From Acinetobacter sp. Ver3 (GTDB taxonomy: Bacteria; Pseudomonadota; Gammaproteobacteria; Pseudomonadales; Moraxellaceae): a stretch of 61,605 bases of DNA. Numbering within the stretch: the stretch's first letter is position 1; every line of letters starts with the position of its first letter. The stretch covers positions 1 to 61,605 of the forward strand of contig NZ_JFYL01000012.1 in NCBI RefSeq assembly GCF_000632455.1. The letters run 5' to 3'. A model generated the notes under the pieces. That model was not told the DNA's origin. It searched no databases and saw nothing but the letters and a program-made list of their open reading frames with translations. The position numbers were made by a program, and so were the translations under genes. Below, piece by piece: positions 18,907 through 29,984 of the stretch.

Positions 18907-19269
18907 ATGTTGAAATTGAAGTCTTTGTTTTGCTTGAGTCTGCTAATGTTGCCCGTAGTTATCGCGAATGCAAATACGACATTGACACAGCGTATATTAA
19001 AGCCTGTCATCCAGTATCAATGTGAGCGTGAAGTCGACCATTCAAAAATATGGAAAATAACGACATATTTAATGAATGAAGAAAACAAAAAGAAATTAAA
19101 ATTAGAAACCTGTGATTGTGTATCAAATCATGCTTTAAAAGATATTCCGGCTCAGGAACTTGCCAAAGCAACAGTTAACGAAGATATCAAGCAAGAAGTC
19201 ATTCGAAAAGCCATGTTGAATAGCCTAAAAGCATGTGTGATTAGCTCTAAATCTAACTCAGAAATTTAG
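18907..19269 (+). CDS. Small exported Cys-containing protein of unknown function
   Basis: About 120 residues with a classical signal peptide (basic start, hydrophobic core LFCLSLLMLPVVI, probable cleavage after NANA). Four Cys follow in the mature part, including the pair in CDCVSNHA. GTG 18904 immediately before the ATG is an alternative start. The mature part resembles the lipoprotein at 20043: both have a first Cys before a helix, then W-K-x-x-T and LM, then C-x-CVS, then a last Cys near the end. The two are paralogues flanking the cytochrome b561 gene. The function is unknown; a periplasmic disulfide-stabilised helical protein is the safest description. Confidence 0.8.
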   Translation: MLKLKSLFCLSLLMLPVVIANANTTLTQRILKPVIQYQCEREVDHSKIWKITTYLMNEENKKKLKLETCDCVSNHALKDIPAQELAKATVNEDIKQEVIRKAMLNSLKACVISSKSNSEI

Positions 19270-19281
19270 AGCCGTACTCAA

Positions 19282-19839
19282 TCAATCTTTAGGTTGTTTG
19301 GTCATGCTGTCTAAGACATGATCTTTATCTATAAAGTGATGCTTTAATGCCGCAGCAATATGTCCGAGTAAAAGTAAACCTGCAGCCCAAGAAATCCAAA
19401 TATGAAGTGGTTTTACAATTTCAGTTACTTGAGGATTCTCACCTATTAAAGCGGGTAGATCAAATAAGAATAATACTGGTGCAGGGTAGCCGAGACTCCA
19501 ACTCCATAAGCAACCCGTAATTGGTAAAGCCAGAAGCATAAAATAAAGTCCAAGATGCCCTAAATGTGCGAGTCTTTTCATGAGGGGAGACATTGTCTCT
19601 GGTAACTCGGGTGCAGGATGAGTGTAGCGCCAAAAGATACGAACCACGACCAGAAAAATAATTGTGGTTGCAATATTTTTGTGAAGCGTGATGACGTCAC
19701 CTTTGAAGCTACCATCTACTTCATAACTTAAAAAATTGCCGCTATAAAAGCCGATCGCCCACGCCGTGATAAAAATAATCGCCATGACCCAATGCAAGAC
19801 TTGAGCTGTACGTGTGTAATATTTGGATTTATTATTCAT
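19282..19839 (-). CDS. Cytochrome b561 family protein
   Basis: A 185-residue membrane protein with four hydrophobic segments and conserved histidines suited to two b-type hemes: HW near residue 16, LHK near 53, LHIW near 145 and GHIAAALKHH near 160. Members of the CybB/YodB group transfer electrons from quinol, often to periplasmic acceptors or superoxide. It lies between, and opposite to, two paralogous genes for small Cys-containing exported proteins, which might be coincidence. The gene ends 13 bases from the convergent upstream gene. Confidence 0.9.
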   Translation of the reverse strand: MNNKSKYYTRTAQVLHWVMAIIFITAWAIGFYSGNFLSYEVDGSFKGDVITLHKNIATTIIFLVVVRIFWRYTHPAPELPETMSPLMKRLAHLGHLGLYFMLLALPITGCLWSWSLGYPAPVLFLFDLPALIGENPQVTEIVKPLHIWISWAAGLLLLGHIAAALKHHFIDKDHVLDSMTKQPKD

Positions 19840-20042
19840 GATATAAACTTATGATTGAATTTCGCACATAATAATTTAAGCATAAATTATTTATAAGTAT
19901 TGAAATGGGACACAGTGTTGAAAATATGCAACGGAATGCGATTTATAACTGAACATATAGTCGGGAAATACAAAAAATCTATTTCTTCATGATGTTACAT
20001 TAGGCAAAATAGCTCAATTCGTAAGATCATAAGGACAATACT

Positions 20043-20424
20043 GTGAAAAAAATTAATCGCTTTACTCGCACCAATGACATTGGTGCTCGGAGCTTGTGCT
20101 ACAGGTACAACAGGGACATCATCACCTGCAGCAAATACCACTCAACAGTTAGGTTCGGCTGCACTTAAAATTGCGATCAATGCAAAATGCACAACTGAAT
20201 TGAACAATATTTCTGCTTGGAAAACTGCAACGAAATTAATGACTGCAGAGCAGAAAGAAAATATCCAAGGTGAAATTTGTGGATGTGTAAGTGAAAAAGC
20301 TCCTCAAAGCGTAACTACGGTTGATTTGGCTACAGCAGCAATTGATCCAACAGCACGTGCAACAATCGTCAGCAATATCGTGACTAAAACTATTAATGAA
20401 TGTGTAGCTGAAGCTGTACGTTAA
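20043..20424 (+). CDS. Small lipoprotein of unknown function, signal peptide frame broken by one extra A
   Basis: A strong AAGGA site at 20031-20035 points to GTG 20043, but its frame is lost. Seven A follow the start (20046-20052). With six, the protein would read MKKLIALLAPMTLVLGAC, a perfect lipoprotein signal with lipobox LGAC. The downstream frame then continues to 20424, 126 residues in total. In the sequence as given, the only in-frame start is ATG 20074, which leaves a signal too short for export. The mature part (C-x-CVS, W-K-x-A-T-KLM) is paralogous to the protein at 18907. Its role is unknown. Confidence 0.75.
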
Positions 20425-20439
20425 TTTTAAAGATATATG

Positions 20440-20470
20440 AATAGGCTGATTTTGATCGGCCTATTTTTTT
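20440..20470 (+). terminator. Terminator before rnhB
   Basis: Stem AATAGGC / GCCTATT extended by T-G and GAT/ATC pairs, then seven T. Confidence 0.88.
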
Positions 20471-20487
20471 AAGGATAAATTAGGAAA

Positions 20488-21057
20488 ATGATGATGATTG
20501 CTGGTGCTGATGAAGCAGGGCGCGGTCCACTGGTGGGATCGGTCGTTGCGGCTGCTGTAATTTTGGATCCTAACAATCCGATTCTTGGGTTAAATGATTC
20601 TAAAAAACTCAGTGAAAAGAAACGTGAAAAATTATTTATAGAGATCAAAGAAAAAGCACTAGCTTGGGCTATAGCTGAAGCGAGTCATCAAGAAATTGAT
20701 GAACTCAATATATTGAATGCTTCGTTGTTGGCAATGCGTCGTGCCGTTGAACAATTGACTGTGCAACCACAACATGTATTGGTTGATGGTAATAAAATTC
20801 CCCAAGGATTGAGTATGAGTTGTGATGCTGTAGTTGGAGGAGATGCATTACATCCAGAAATTTCTGCTGCCAGTATCCTGGCTAAGGTGACACGTGATCA
20901 TCAAATGTTAGAACTTGATGCTAAATATCCTCAGTTTGGTTTTGCAAAACATAAAGGCTACCCGACCAAAGCTCATTTTGAAGCTATTGCACAGTTTGGC
21001 GTGGTTGAAGAGCACAGGCGTAGTTTTGGTCCAGTACGCAAATCATTGGGACTTTAA
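20488..21057 (+). CDS. rnhB: Ribonuclease HII
   Basis: A 189-residue RNase HII that cuts the RNA strand of RNA-DNA hybrids and initiates removal of single ribonucleotides from DNA. The metal-binding acidic residues are in [12 protein letters not shown] (Asp and Glu at about residues 7-8), in VDGNK near 99 and in the [11 protein letters not shown] stretch near 131. Three ATGs stand in a row at 20488, 20491 and 20494; AGGA a few bases upstream fits any of them. The terminator between it and the preceding lipoprotein gene makes it a separate unit, convergent with csrA. Confidence 0.97.
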   Translation: MMMIAGADEAGRGPLVGSVVAAAVILDPNNPILGLNDSKKLSEKKREKLFIEIKEKALAWAIAEASHQEIDELNILNASLLAMRRAVEQLTVQPQHVLVDGNKIPQGLSMSCDAVVGGDALHPEISAASILAKVTRDHQMLELDAKYPQFGFAKHKGYPTKAHFEAIAQFGVVEEHRRSFGPVRKSLGL

Positions 21058-21079
21058 ACAGCTTAAACACCAAAAATTT

Positions 21080-21103
21080 AAAGCGGCTAAATTTAGCCGC
21101 TTT
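21080..21103. terminator. Bidirectional terminator rnhB/csrA
   Basis: A perfect 24-base palindrome (AAAGCGGCTAAA / TTTAGCCGCTTT) between two convergent genes. A/T-rich ends let it act in both directions. Confidence 0.85.
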
Positions 21104-21123
21104 AGTCACAAAATCATTTCTAA

Positions 21124-21378
21124 TCAACGATTGAAATCATTTTGAGTGTAATTCTCTTCTTCGTAAGAAGGTTGGTAATCTTGGTCAAGATGTTGCAAGT
21201 GCTCATGCATCGCACGTTCATGTTGAATTCGTTGATAGATTTCTTCACGATGTACAGATACTTCTTTAGGCGCATTCACACCAATTCGCACTTGGTTACC
21301 TTTTACACCAAGTACAGTGACACTGACTTGATCCCCAATCATTAATGTTTCACCAACACGACGGGTGAGAATCAGCAT
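21124..21378 (-). CDS. csrA: Carbon storage regulator CsrA/RsmA
   Basis: An RNA-binding global post-transcriptional regulator that binds GGA-containing hairpins in mRNA leaders. The first 60 residues are canonical ([20 protein letters not shown], then [21 protein letters not shown] with the RNA-contacting Arg). The total is 84 residues, about 20 longer than E. coli CsrA. The extra C-terminal tail is hydrophilic and acidic ([19 protein letters not shown]). Such tails are a feature I associate with Acinetobacter. It lies downstream of lysC and alaS as in many pseudomonads. A GGAG site is immediately upstream. Confidence 0.97.
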   Translation of the reverse strand: MLILTRRVGETLMIGDQVSVTVLGVKGNQVRIGVNAPKEVSVHREEIYQRIQHERAMHEHLQHLDQDYQPSYEEENYTQNDFNR

Positions 21379-21538
21379 GTTTATCTCCTTGCTTAAACGC
21401 TAAACCTGCGATAGTTTTTTCAAAAAGTGAAAATAACAACCTCGGCACCACGAAATATTTTAATAGATAAGTGTGACGAATTTAACCATTCGCACAGGAC
21501 TATTGAAATTATCCCATAAACCTCTAGACCTAATATAA

Positions 21539-21572
21539 CAGAGCCACTATAGGAAAAACTATAGTGGCTCTG
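21539..21572 (-). terminator. lysC terminator
   Basis: A perfect 14-base stem (CAGAGCCACTATAG / CTATAGTGGCTCTG) with a six-base loop, about 50 bases past the lysC stop. It separates lysC from csrA. Confidence 0.8.
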
Positions 21573-21622
21573 AATATTTCTTCATCAAGTATGCATTGTT
21601 TCTGCTAACTCATGACAGAAAA

Positions 21623-22903
21623 TTAAGCACGTGCGCTAGACTCGCCATGTTCGCGGTCAAGACCAAACGCAGTGTGAAGTGAGCGAACAGCAAGCTCTAA
21701 ATAATTTTCTTCAATAATAACAGAGATTTTGATTTCAGAAGTTGAAATCATCAGGATATTGATGCCTTCATCAGCAAGTGCTGTAAACATTTTGCTTGCA
21801 ACACCAGCATGAGAGCGCATACCAACACCTACGATAGATACTTTTACAATATCATCACGTGTTGCAACTTCACGAGCACCGATTGCTTGAGCAGTTTCTT
21901 CAAGAATTTTTTTCGCTTTAGCAAGTTCGCCACGATTGACTGTGAATGTGAAGTCAGTTGTACCATCTTCTTCAACGTTTTGGATGATCATATCCACTTC
22001 GATATTTGCATCACCAATCGGTTTTAAAATTTTAGATGCAATACCAGGAAGATCAGGCACACCTAAGATAGTTAATTTAGCTTCGTCACGGTTAAATGCG
22101 ATACCAGAGATAATTGGCTGTTCCATTTTGTCTTCCAATTCAGTAGTGATAAGTGTTCCGACGTTGTTTTTGAATTCTTCGTCAAATGCGCCATCATTTT
22201 CATTGTCGAAGCTAGAGAGTACGCGTAAAGGGACTTGATATTTACCCGCGAACTCAACAGAACGGATCTGTAAAACTTTAGAACCAAGAGAAGCCATTTC
22301 GAGCATTTCTTCAAAAGAAATACGATCAACTTTCTTCGCTTTTGGTGCAACACGTGGATCTGTTGTATATACACCATCCACATCTGTATAAATTTGACAT
22401 TCATCCGCTTTGAGTGCAGCTGCTAATGCAACGCCAGAGGTATCAGAACCACCACGACCCAAAGTTGTTGTGTTGCCGTTAGCATCAAAACCTTGGAAAC
22501 CTGCAACAACGATGACACGACCAGCATCTAATTGTTCAGTCATGACATCTGTATCAATTGATTCAATACGTGCTTTTGTGAATGAGCTGTCAGTTTTAAT
22601 ACCAACTTGGCGTCCAGTCAAAGATTTAGCTTCCACACCGATAGAATTCAGTGCCATTGCTAACATTGAAATCGTTACCTGTTCACCCGTAGAAACCATT
22701 TGGTCTAATTCTCGTGGGTCAGGGGTGTCGGTAATGGCTTTCGCTAAAGCGAGTAGGCGATTGGTTTCACCACTCATTGCTGATACAACAACCACAACCT
22801 TGTGGCCGTGATCATGCCAACGCTTTACACGACGAGCAACATTTAAAATGCGCTCAGGAGTACCCATTGAAGTACCGCCATATTTTTGAACGATTAATGC
22901 CAT
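21623..22903 (-). CDS. lysC: Aspartate kinase
   Basis: Aspartokinase of 426 residues, phosphorylating aspartate at the head of lysine, threonine, methionine and diaminopimelate synthesis. The kinase domain has KYGGTSMG at residues 7-14 and the nucleotide-site run GRGGSDTSGVALAAAL near 150. Two ACT domains follow from about residue 265 and provide feedback regulation by lysine and threonine. In related single-gene aspartokinases of this length an internal start makes a separate beta subunit; I did not test this. It lies between alaS and csrA, a conserved order. Confidence 0.97.
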   Translation of the reverse strand: MALIVQKYGGTSMGTPERILNVARRVKRWHDHGHKVVVVVSAMSGETNRLLALAKAITDTPDPRELDQMVSTGEQVTISMLAMALNSIGVEAKSLTGRQVGIKTDSSFTKARIESIDTDVMTEQLDAGRVIVVAGFQGFDANGNTTTLGRGGSDTSGVALAAALKADECQIYTDVDGVYTTDPRVAPKAKKVDRISFEEMLEMASLGSKVLQIRSVEFAGKYQVPLRVLSSFDNENDGAFDEEFKNNVGTLITTELEDKMEQPIISGIAFNRDEAKLTILGVPDLPGIASKILKPIGDANIEVDMIIQNVEEDGTTDFTFTVNRGELAKAKKILEETAQAIGAREVATRDDIVKVSIVGVGMRSHAGVASKMFTALADEGINILMISTSEIKISVIIEENYLELAVRSLHTAFGLDREHGESSARA

Positions 22904-22968
22904 AGTTGTTCCATATAAACCATGACCTTGAAGAGTTGTTCAAGGTCAGTTACACAAAAGGTGAAGTT

Positions 22969-25647
22969 TTATTTTGCAGCTAGCCAAGCAGTTAATTCTG
23001 CCATGACGGAAGCAAACTTCTCGTTAAGTGGCGCGCCACCTTGTGCCAAATCAGGCTTACCACCACCTTTACCACCAAGCTCAGTTGCTAAGTGTTTGAT
23101 GATGTCACCTGCTTTTATAGAAGCTGTGAAGTCTTTAGCTACAGATGCGATCAAGCTCACCTTGTCACCCTCTACACCTGCAAGGACAATCACAGCATTT
23201 TCTAATTTTGATTTCACGCCGTCGTGTAGATTGCGAAGTGATTTTGCATCCATACCTTGAACAGTCGTGATTAACGTTTTGCGACCTGCAATTTCCTTAA
23301 CTTGGCTAAGTAGTTCACCCGCCTGTAAATGTGCAAGTTTTTGATTCAATTGATCGATTTGCTTTTGTAAGCTTGATGCTGTGTCCGCTAAGGCTTCAAC
23401 TTTCTCAATCGTTTGATCTTTTTGTGCTTTCAATAAGCCATTAATCGTGTTGATGTCTCGATCAGCTTTTTGAGCCACCTCAATTGCTTTCGAACCTGTA
23501 ACTGCTTCAATACGACGTACACCTGCAGCAACACCGCCTTCAGAAGTGATTTTGAACAGACCAATGTCACCTGTACGTTTTACGTGAATGCCGCCACAAA
23601 GTTCGATCGAGAAGTTTTTCTCTTCAATGATTGAACCCATAGAAAGTACGCGAACTTCTTCGCCATATTTCTCACCAAACAACATCATCGCGCCTTTAGC
23701 TTTTGCAGATTCGATGTCAAGGAGTTCGGTTGTTACAGGCGTATTGGCAATCACTTCAGCATTTACCAGACGTTCAATTTCTTGAATCTGTTCAAATGTC
23801 ACGGGTTGATCATTGGCAAAGTCGAAACGTAACACGTCAGAAGCAACCAATGAACCTTTTTGTTGAACATGTGAACCCAAGATTTGACGAAGTGCAGCAT
23901 GTAGAAGGTGAGTCGCAGAGTGGTTACGTGCTGTTGCTGCACGGATGTCTGCTTTAACTGTTGCTTCTACATTTTGAGTAACTTTAAAGTTACCCATGGT
24001 CACGATACCTTGGTGAACGAACGCACCACCAGATTTTTTCGTGTCTTGAACTTCGAAAATACCTGTATCGTTTTTAAAGATACCTGTATCACCGATTTGA
24101 CCACCGCTTTCTGCATAGAAAGGTGTTTGGTTTAGAACGATTAAAGCTTCATCACCTTCAACGACTTCATCAACTTGTTCGCCATCTTTATAGATTGCGA
24201 TGATTTGACCCTCACCAGCAGTTGCATCGTAGCCGTCAAACTGAGTTTCGCCTTCAACTTTTACAACGCTGTTGTAGTCGATTGCGAATTTACCCGCATC
24301 ACGTGCACGTTGACGTTGAGCAGCCATTTCTTTTTCAAAACCAGCTTCGTCAATGGTTAAATCACGTTCACGTGCGATATCCGCTGTAAGGTCAGTTGGG
24401 AAGCCGTACGTGTCGTAAAGTTTGAAGACCACTTCGCCTGGAATTACAGAACCTTTTAAGTTCGCAAGTTCACCTTCAAGCAATTTCAAACCTTGTTCTA
24501 AGGTTTTAGCAAATTGCTCTTCTTCCTTTAAAAGTTGAGCTTCAATACGCGCTTGTTGTGCTTCAAGTTCAGGATAGGCAGCGCCCATCACCTCAATTAA
24601 AGGCTTTAACATTTTGTGGAAGAATGAACCTGTCGCACCCAATTTGTTACCGTGACGTACTGCACGACGGATGATACGACGTAGTACATAACCACGGCCT
24701 TCGTTTGAAGGGTTTACACCATCAGCAATCAAGAATGAACATGAACGTGCATGATCTGCAACTACTTTTAAAGACGCAGGGTATTCAACTGGTTTGCCTT
24801 CAGCTTGTGCTTTCGCTTCAAGTTCAGCAGTATCTAAACCAATAATTTCAGCTGCAGCTTTAAGCAAATGTTGGAATAGGTCGATTTCGTAGTTTGAGTT
24901 TACGTGTTGTAAAACAGCAGAAATACGCTCTAAGCCCATACCTGTATCAACGGAAGGTGCTGGAAGAGGGTGAAGTACGCCATCAGCAGTACGGTTAAAC
25001 TGCATGAATACGTTGTTCCAAATTTCGATGAAACGGTCGCCATCTTCTTCTGGTGTACCTGGTAAACCACCCCAAATGTGATCGCCATGGTCAAAGAAGA
25101 TTTCAGAGCATGGACCACAAGGACCTGTGTCACCCATTGCCCAGAAGTTATCTGAAGCGTATTGACCGCCTTTGTTGTCGCCAATACGAATAATGCGAGA
25201 CTCATCTAGACCGATTTCTTTGTTCCAGATGTCGAATGCTTCATCATCAGTGTGATAAACCGTTGCATATAATTTGTCTTTAGGTAGGCCTAACCATTTT
25301 TCATTGGTTAAGAAATCCCAAGCGAATTTAATCGCGTCACGTTTAAAGTAATCTCCGAAAGAGAAGTTACCTAACATTTCAAAAAACGTATGGTGACGAG
25401 CTGTGTAGCCCACGTTATCTAAGTCGTTATGTTTACCGCCAGCACGAACACATTTTTGTGATGACACTGCACGTACATAATCTCGTTTTTCTAGGCCTAA
25501 GAAGCAATCTTTGAACTGGTTCATACCAGCATTTGTAAAGAGCAAAGTTGGGTCATTGGCAGGAACTAGAGAACTCGACGCGACACGTGTGTGGCCTTGC
25601 GATTCAAAGTAACGCAAAAATGCTTCACGAATTTCAGCTGATGTCAT
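22969..25647 (-). CDS. alaS: Alanine-tRNA ligase
   Basis: AlaRS of about 892 residues, charging tRNA-Ala. The N-terminal catalytic domain contains [19 protein letters not shown] and [10 protein letters not shown], and the editing domain has [13 protein letters not shown] with the Zn ligands plus CGGIHV. The C-terminal DHHA1-type region, with [14 protein letters not shown], ends the protein. ATG 25647 gives the family start [14 protein letters not shown]. In-frame TTG 25668 and GTG 25662 also exist, and a GGAG lies just before the TTG, so a seven-residue longer form is possible. lysC follows 65 bases downstream. Confidence 0.97.
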   Translation of the reverse strand: MTSAEIREAFLRYFESQGHTRVASSSLVPANDPTLLFTNAGMNQFKDCFLGLEKRDYVRAVSSQKCVRAGGKHNDLDNVGYTARHHTFFEMLGNFSFGDYFKRDAIKFAWDFLTNEKWLGLPKDKLYATVYHTDDEAFDIWNKEIGLDESRIIRIGDNKGGQYASDNFWAMGDTGPCGPCSEIFFDHGDHIWGGLPGTPEEDGDRFIEIWNNVFMQFNRTADGVLHPLPAPSVDTGMGLERISAVLQHVNSNYEIDLFQHLLKAAAEIIGLDTAELEAKAQAEGKPVEYPASLKVVADHARSCSFLIADGVNPSNEGRGYVLRRIIRRAVRHGNKLGATGSFFHKMLKPLIEVMGAAYPELEAQQARIEAQLLKEEEQFAKTLEQGLKLLEGELANLKGSVIPGEVVFKLYDTYGFPTDLTADIARERDLTIDEAGFEKEMAAQRQRARDAGKFAIDYNSVVKVEGETQFDGYDATAGEGQIIAIYKDGEQVDEVVEGDEALIVLNQTPFYAESGGQIGDTGIFKNDTGIFEVQDTKKSGGAFVHQGIVTMGNFKVTQNVEATVKADIRAATARNHSATHLLHAALRQILGSHVQQKGSLVASDVLRFDFANDQPVTFEQIQEIERLVNAEVIANTPVTTELLDIESAKAKGAMMLFGEKYGEEVRVLSMGSIIEEKNFSIELCGGIHVKRTGDIGLFKITSEGGVAAGVRRIEAVTGSKAIEVAQKADRDINTINGLLKAQKDQTIEKVEALADTASSLQKQIDQLNQKLAHLQAGELLSQVKEIAGRKTLITTVQGMDAKSLRNLHDGVKSKLENAVIVLAGVEGDKVSLIASVAKDFTASIKAGDIIKHLATELGGKGGGKPDLAQGGAPLNEKFASVMAELTAWLAAK

Positions 25648-26030
25648 AAAACGAGTACTCACAACCAAGTCACTCCATTAATTCTGTATTGGCAAATAAT
25701 ATGTCTGGGAAATAAAGTGCGAATTCACAATAAAATTCACCCCAGCATACCGGGCTAAAAGTTTAAAAACGCCAAATTATAACGGAATTTGCAACCTGTA
25801 CCAATGATTTTAAAGTGTTTTAATGACAATTCTCTTTAATTCTGGTTTTAGGTGGAATTTTAAGCATTAACGTTGTTGAGACGATTCTTAAATGCTCAAG
25901 CTGTGTATCTCGTACGAAGATCAATCAAAAATATTGAGTAGTCATAAGACCATTATTTATTACTGTATAGTTTAGAAATACTTTAACATAGAGCTTTCAA
26001 GAACTTGTATTAAAGAGTTGAAGGTTACAT
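25648..26030. other. Divergent intergenic region alaS / GAPDH-family gene
   Basis: No gene is seen here. The stretch is A/T-rich and must hold both promoters. I find no clear operator or T-box-like element; T-boxes are in any case rare outside Firmicutes. Confidence 0.4.
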
Positions 26031-27062
26031 ATGCAACGTATCGCAATTAACGGATTTGGACGAATCGGGCGAAATGTTTTAAGAGCTTGGTTTGAAAATC
26101 CAAAGCAATTCAATTTTGAAATCGTTGCGATTAATGATGTGGCTGATGTAGAAACTTTAATTCATTTATTTAAATATGACACCACACATGGAAGATTTCA
26201 TGGGGAAGTGGAGTTGAGTTATGTGGCAGAGCAAGTATTTCTCAATATTTATGCCTATCAAAAAAAATTATCTATTGAAGTTCACTGTCAAACAGAACCA
26301 GATCAACTACCATGGAAGCGTTTAAACGTTGATGTTGTTTTAGAGTGTACTGGTTTATTTAGATCTCGAGCAGAAGCGACACGCCATCTCAATGCTGGCG
26401 CTCAACGCGTGATAATTGGGGCTGCACCTTTTGATACGGTTGATGCGGCAATCGTCTACGGGGTAAATCATAAAGAGGTTAAAACTACGGATCAGATTAT
26501 TTCGAGTGTTTCATGTACGACACAAGCATTGGTTCCTCTGGTCAAAATTATTGACGATGCCTTTGGCATAGAAAGTGCGTTAATGACAGAAATTCATGCT
26601 GTTACAGCGGATCAATCCGTTTTAGATCACGTTCACCGCGATTTACGTCGTGCGAGGGCGTCTGGGCAAAACATTATTCCAACGACTTCATCTGCTCTAG
26701 GTGCAATCAAACGTGTCATGCCAAAAATGGAAGGGCGAATAGACGGTTACTCAATTCGTGTTCCTACCATTAATGTGGCAGCTATTGATTTGACATTTAT
26801 AGCGCAACAGCCAATTACAGACCATCAGTTAAATGAAGCGTTAATTTCAGCAGCACGAGAGCAATTTTCGGAAATTATGTCGGTAACAGATGAGCCTTTA
26901 GTATCATCTGACTTTAATCATTCTCCATTTTCACTCATTGTAGATTTAACTCAAACCATGGTGGTCGGGAAGCAAGCTAAAGTCTATGCTTGGTATGATA
27001 ATGAATGGGGATATACCAATCGTTTACTGGATTTATGTCATTCATTTCCAGATCAGTCATGA
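26031..27062 (+). CDS. Glyceraldehyde-3-phosphate / erythrose-4-phosphate dehydrogenase family protein
   Basis: A 343-residue NAD-dependent dehydrogenase of the GAPDH superfamily. The Rossmann motif NGFGRIGRN is at residues 6-14. The catalytic Cys is in SSVSCTTQALVP and the partner His in EIHAVTADQS. Segments DLRRARA and PLVSSDFNH resemble Epd, which makes 4-phosphoerythronate for pyridoxal phosphate. The residue after SCTT, Asn in ordinary GAPDH and Epd, is Gln here. I cannot decide between a glycolytic/gluconeogenic GAPDH and Epd, so no symbol is given. GAAGG precedes the ATG. It stands alone with its own terminator. Confidence 0.88.
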   Translation: MQRIAINGFGRIGRNVLRAWFENPKQFNFEIVAINDVADVETLIHLFKYDTTHGRFHGEVELSYVAEQVFLNIYAYQKKLSIEVHCQTEPDQLPWKRLNVDVVLECTGLFRSRAEATRHLNAGAQRVIIGAAPFDTVDAAIVYGVNHKEVKTTDQIISSVSCTTQALVPLVKIIDDAFGIESALMTEIHAVTADQSVLDHVHRDLRRARASGQNIIPTTSSALGAIKRVMPKMEGRIDGYSIRVPTINVAAIDLTFIAQQPITDHQLNEALISAAREQFSEIMSVTDEPLVSSDFNHSPFSLIVDLTQTMVVGKQAKVYAWYDNEWGYTNRLLDLCHSFPDQS

Positions 27063-27222
27063 AACTGAAATGCTGTGTCTTTTATAAAGGCTTATGTCTA
27101 TAACATAGATCAACTGCTAGTGCGTTCAGAATTACCAATCGAAGCTTATGAATAATCTAAAATTCCGATTTAATTATTTAAAAGTCTGATGCACATGGGG
27201 GTTGATCGTGATAGACTAGGAG

Positions 27223-27248
27223 AAATCGGGTGTGTTCCCGATTTTTTT
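27223..27248 (+). terminator. Terminator or attenuator before hisZ
   Basis: Stem AAATCGGG / CCCGATTT with a TGTGTT loop and a T run. It lies 160 bases after the dehydrogenase stop and only 42 before hisZ, so it may attenuate hisZ rather than end the upstream gene. Confidence 0.85.
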
Positions 27249-27289
27249 ATGCGGATTTGTTCCGCGCTGACAGAATTTAGGTTTACAAC

Positions 27290-28456
27290 ATGCCCATTTC
27301 AGAGACATGGTTATTACCTGATGGTGTAGCTGATGTATTACCAGAGCAAGCGCAAGTTATTGAAACTTTGCGTCGTACCGCGTTAGATTTCCTCGCAGCT
27401 CGAGGTTATCAATTGGTGTACACGCCATTTATTGAATACATCGAATCTCTATCTTCTCTTTCAGAATCGAATCAAGATTTAGACTTAGCCACATTTAAAG
27501 TAATCGATCAACTTTCAGGTCGTTTACTTGGTGTGCGTGCAGATATGACGCCTCAGGTGGCGCGTATAGATGCACACGTGTATCCAGTTGAAGGTGTTGC
27601 ACGCTATTGCTACGCTGGAACGGTACTTCATACCAAACCACAAGGTTTCAATACCACACGTGCGCCTTTACAGCTCGGTGCTGAGTTGTTTGGTTCAGAC
27701 AGTATCGATGCTGACGTCGAAATGATCGATGTCATGTTGGAATTATTAAAAAATACAGGTGTAACTGAGGCGATCCATTTAGATATTGGACACGTTGGTC
27801 TATTCCGTAGCTTAGTCAAACATGCAGGATTGAACAAAGCTACAGAGTCGCATCTATCTGATTTATATCAGCGTAAAGCATTGCCAGAACTTGCTGAATA
27901 TACGCAACAACTTAAATTCGGATCTGATTTTTATTCGCTTGGTCGTTATGCAAGTGATTTAGTCGCTTTAAAATCACATTTAAGCCAAGAAATCTTAGAA
28001 GATTCGGCATTCCAAGAAGCATTTAATGCAGTTCAAAGCACACAAGATGCGATTCAGCAACGTTGGCCAAATCTGCATATTGGTATCGATGTAGTAGAGC
28101 TTCGTTCATATCACTATCACACTGGCTTAATGTATGCAGTGTATGCACCAAATCGTGCTGCGCCATTAGCTCAAGGTGGACGTTATGATGGTATTGGTGA
28201 GCATTTTGGTCGTGCACGTCCAGCAACTGGCTTTTCATGTGACTTATACGCTTTAAGCGCTGGTCAATTTAAAGCATTGGAAGTGATCGTTGCACCTAAG
28301 GGCAATAATGCTGACCTAGTCAAAGCAATTCAAGGATTACGTGATCAAGGTAAAAGCGTTGTGCAGTTGCTTGGTCAAGATGAGTTGAATTCAGTACCTA
28401 ACGCGACTCACCAGTTGGTGAATCAAGCGGGTGAGTGGAAACTCGAACAGATTTAA
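27290..28456 (+). CDS. hisZ: ATP phosphoribosyltransferase regulatory subunit HisZ
   Basis: A 388-residue HisRS-like protein without aminoacylation function. It associates with the short-form HisG catalytic subunit in the first step of histidine synthesis. The N-terminal part (WLLPDGVADVLPEQA) and motif-2-like RADMTPQVARIDAH are class II synthetase derived. The C-terminal anticodon-binding domain of HisRS is missing, as usual for HisZ. hisZ-purA is a common neighbour pair in beta- and gammaproteobacteria, and purA follows 70 bases downstream. Confidence 0.95.
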   Translation: MPISETWLLPDGVADVLPEQAQVIETLRRTALDFLAARGYQLVYTPFIEYIESLSSLSESNQDLDLATFKVIDQLSGRLLGVRADMTPQVARIDAHVYPVEGVARYCYAGTVLHTKPQGFNTTRAPLQLGAELFGSDSIDADVEMIDVMLELLKNTGVTEAIHLDIGHVGLFRSLVKHAGLNKATESHLSDLYQRKALPELAEYTQQLKFGSDFYSLGRYASDLVALKSHLSQEILEDSAFQEAFNAVQSTQDAIQQRWPNLHIGIDVVELRSYHYHTGLMYAVYAPNRAAPLAQGGRYDGIGEHFGRARPATGFSCDLYALSAGQFKALEVIVAPKGNNADLVKAIQGLRDQGKSVVQLLGQDELNSVPNATHQLVNQAGEWKLEQI

Positions 28457-28511
28457 TCACCTGATTTGAATACTAAATTTCAAATCATGTTCTTCAATTT
28501 TAACAGCATGA

Positions 28512-29846
<1,335 letters not shown>

Positions 29847-29857
29847 TTAAAAGTTTT

Positions 29858-29890
29858 AAAAAAGCCCTGTGATATCACAGGGCTTTTTTT
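29858..29890 (+). terminator. purA terminator
   Basis: AAAAAAGCCCTGTGA pairs perfectly with TCACAGGGCTTTTTT; it starts 12 bases past the stop. Confidence 0.95.
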
Positions 29891-29984
29891 GATCTAAACA
29901 ACGACCAAAGTTGTATAAAAATTAGGCTGTGCTGAATCTTAGAGATTGTTAAAATCGAATGTATAAAATAATAGAGTGTGCAGG

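Noticed and set aside
22072..25205. Several long open frames opposite or overlapping alaS and lysC
   Set aside because: They are antisense or out-of-frame shadows of strongly coding genes, with no ribosome sites or recognisable domains.
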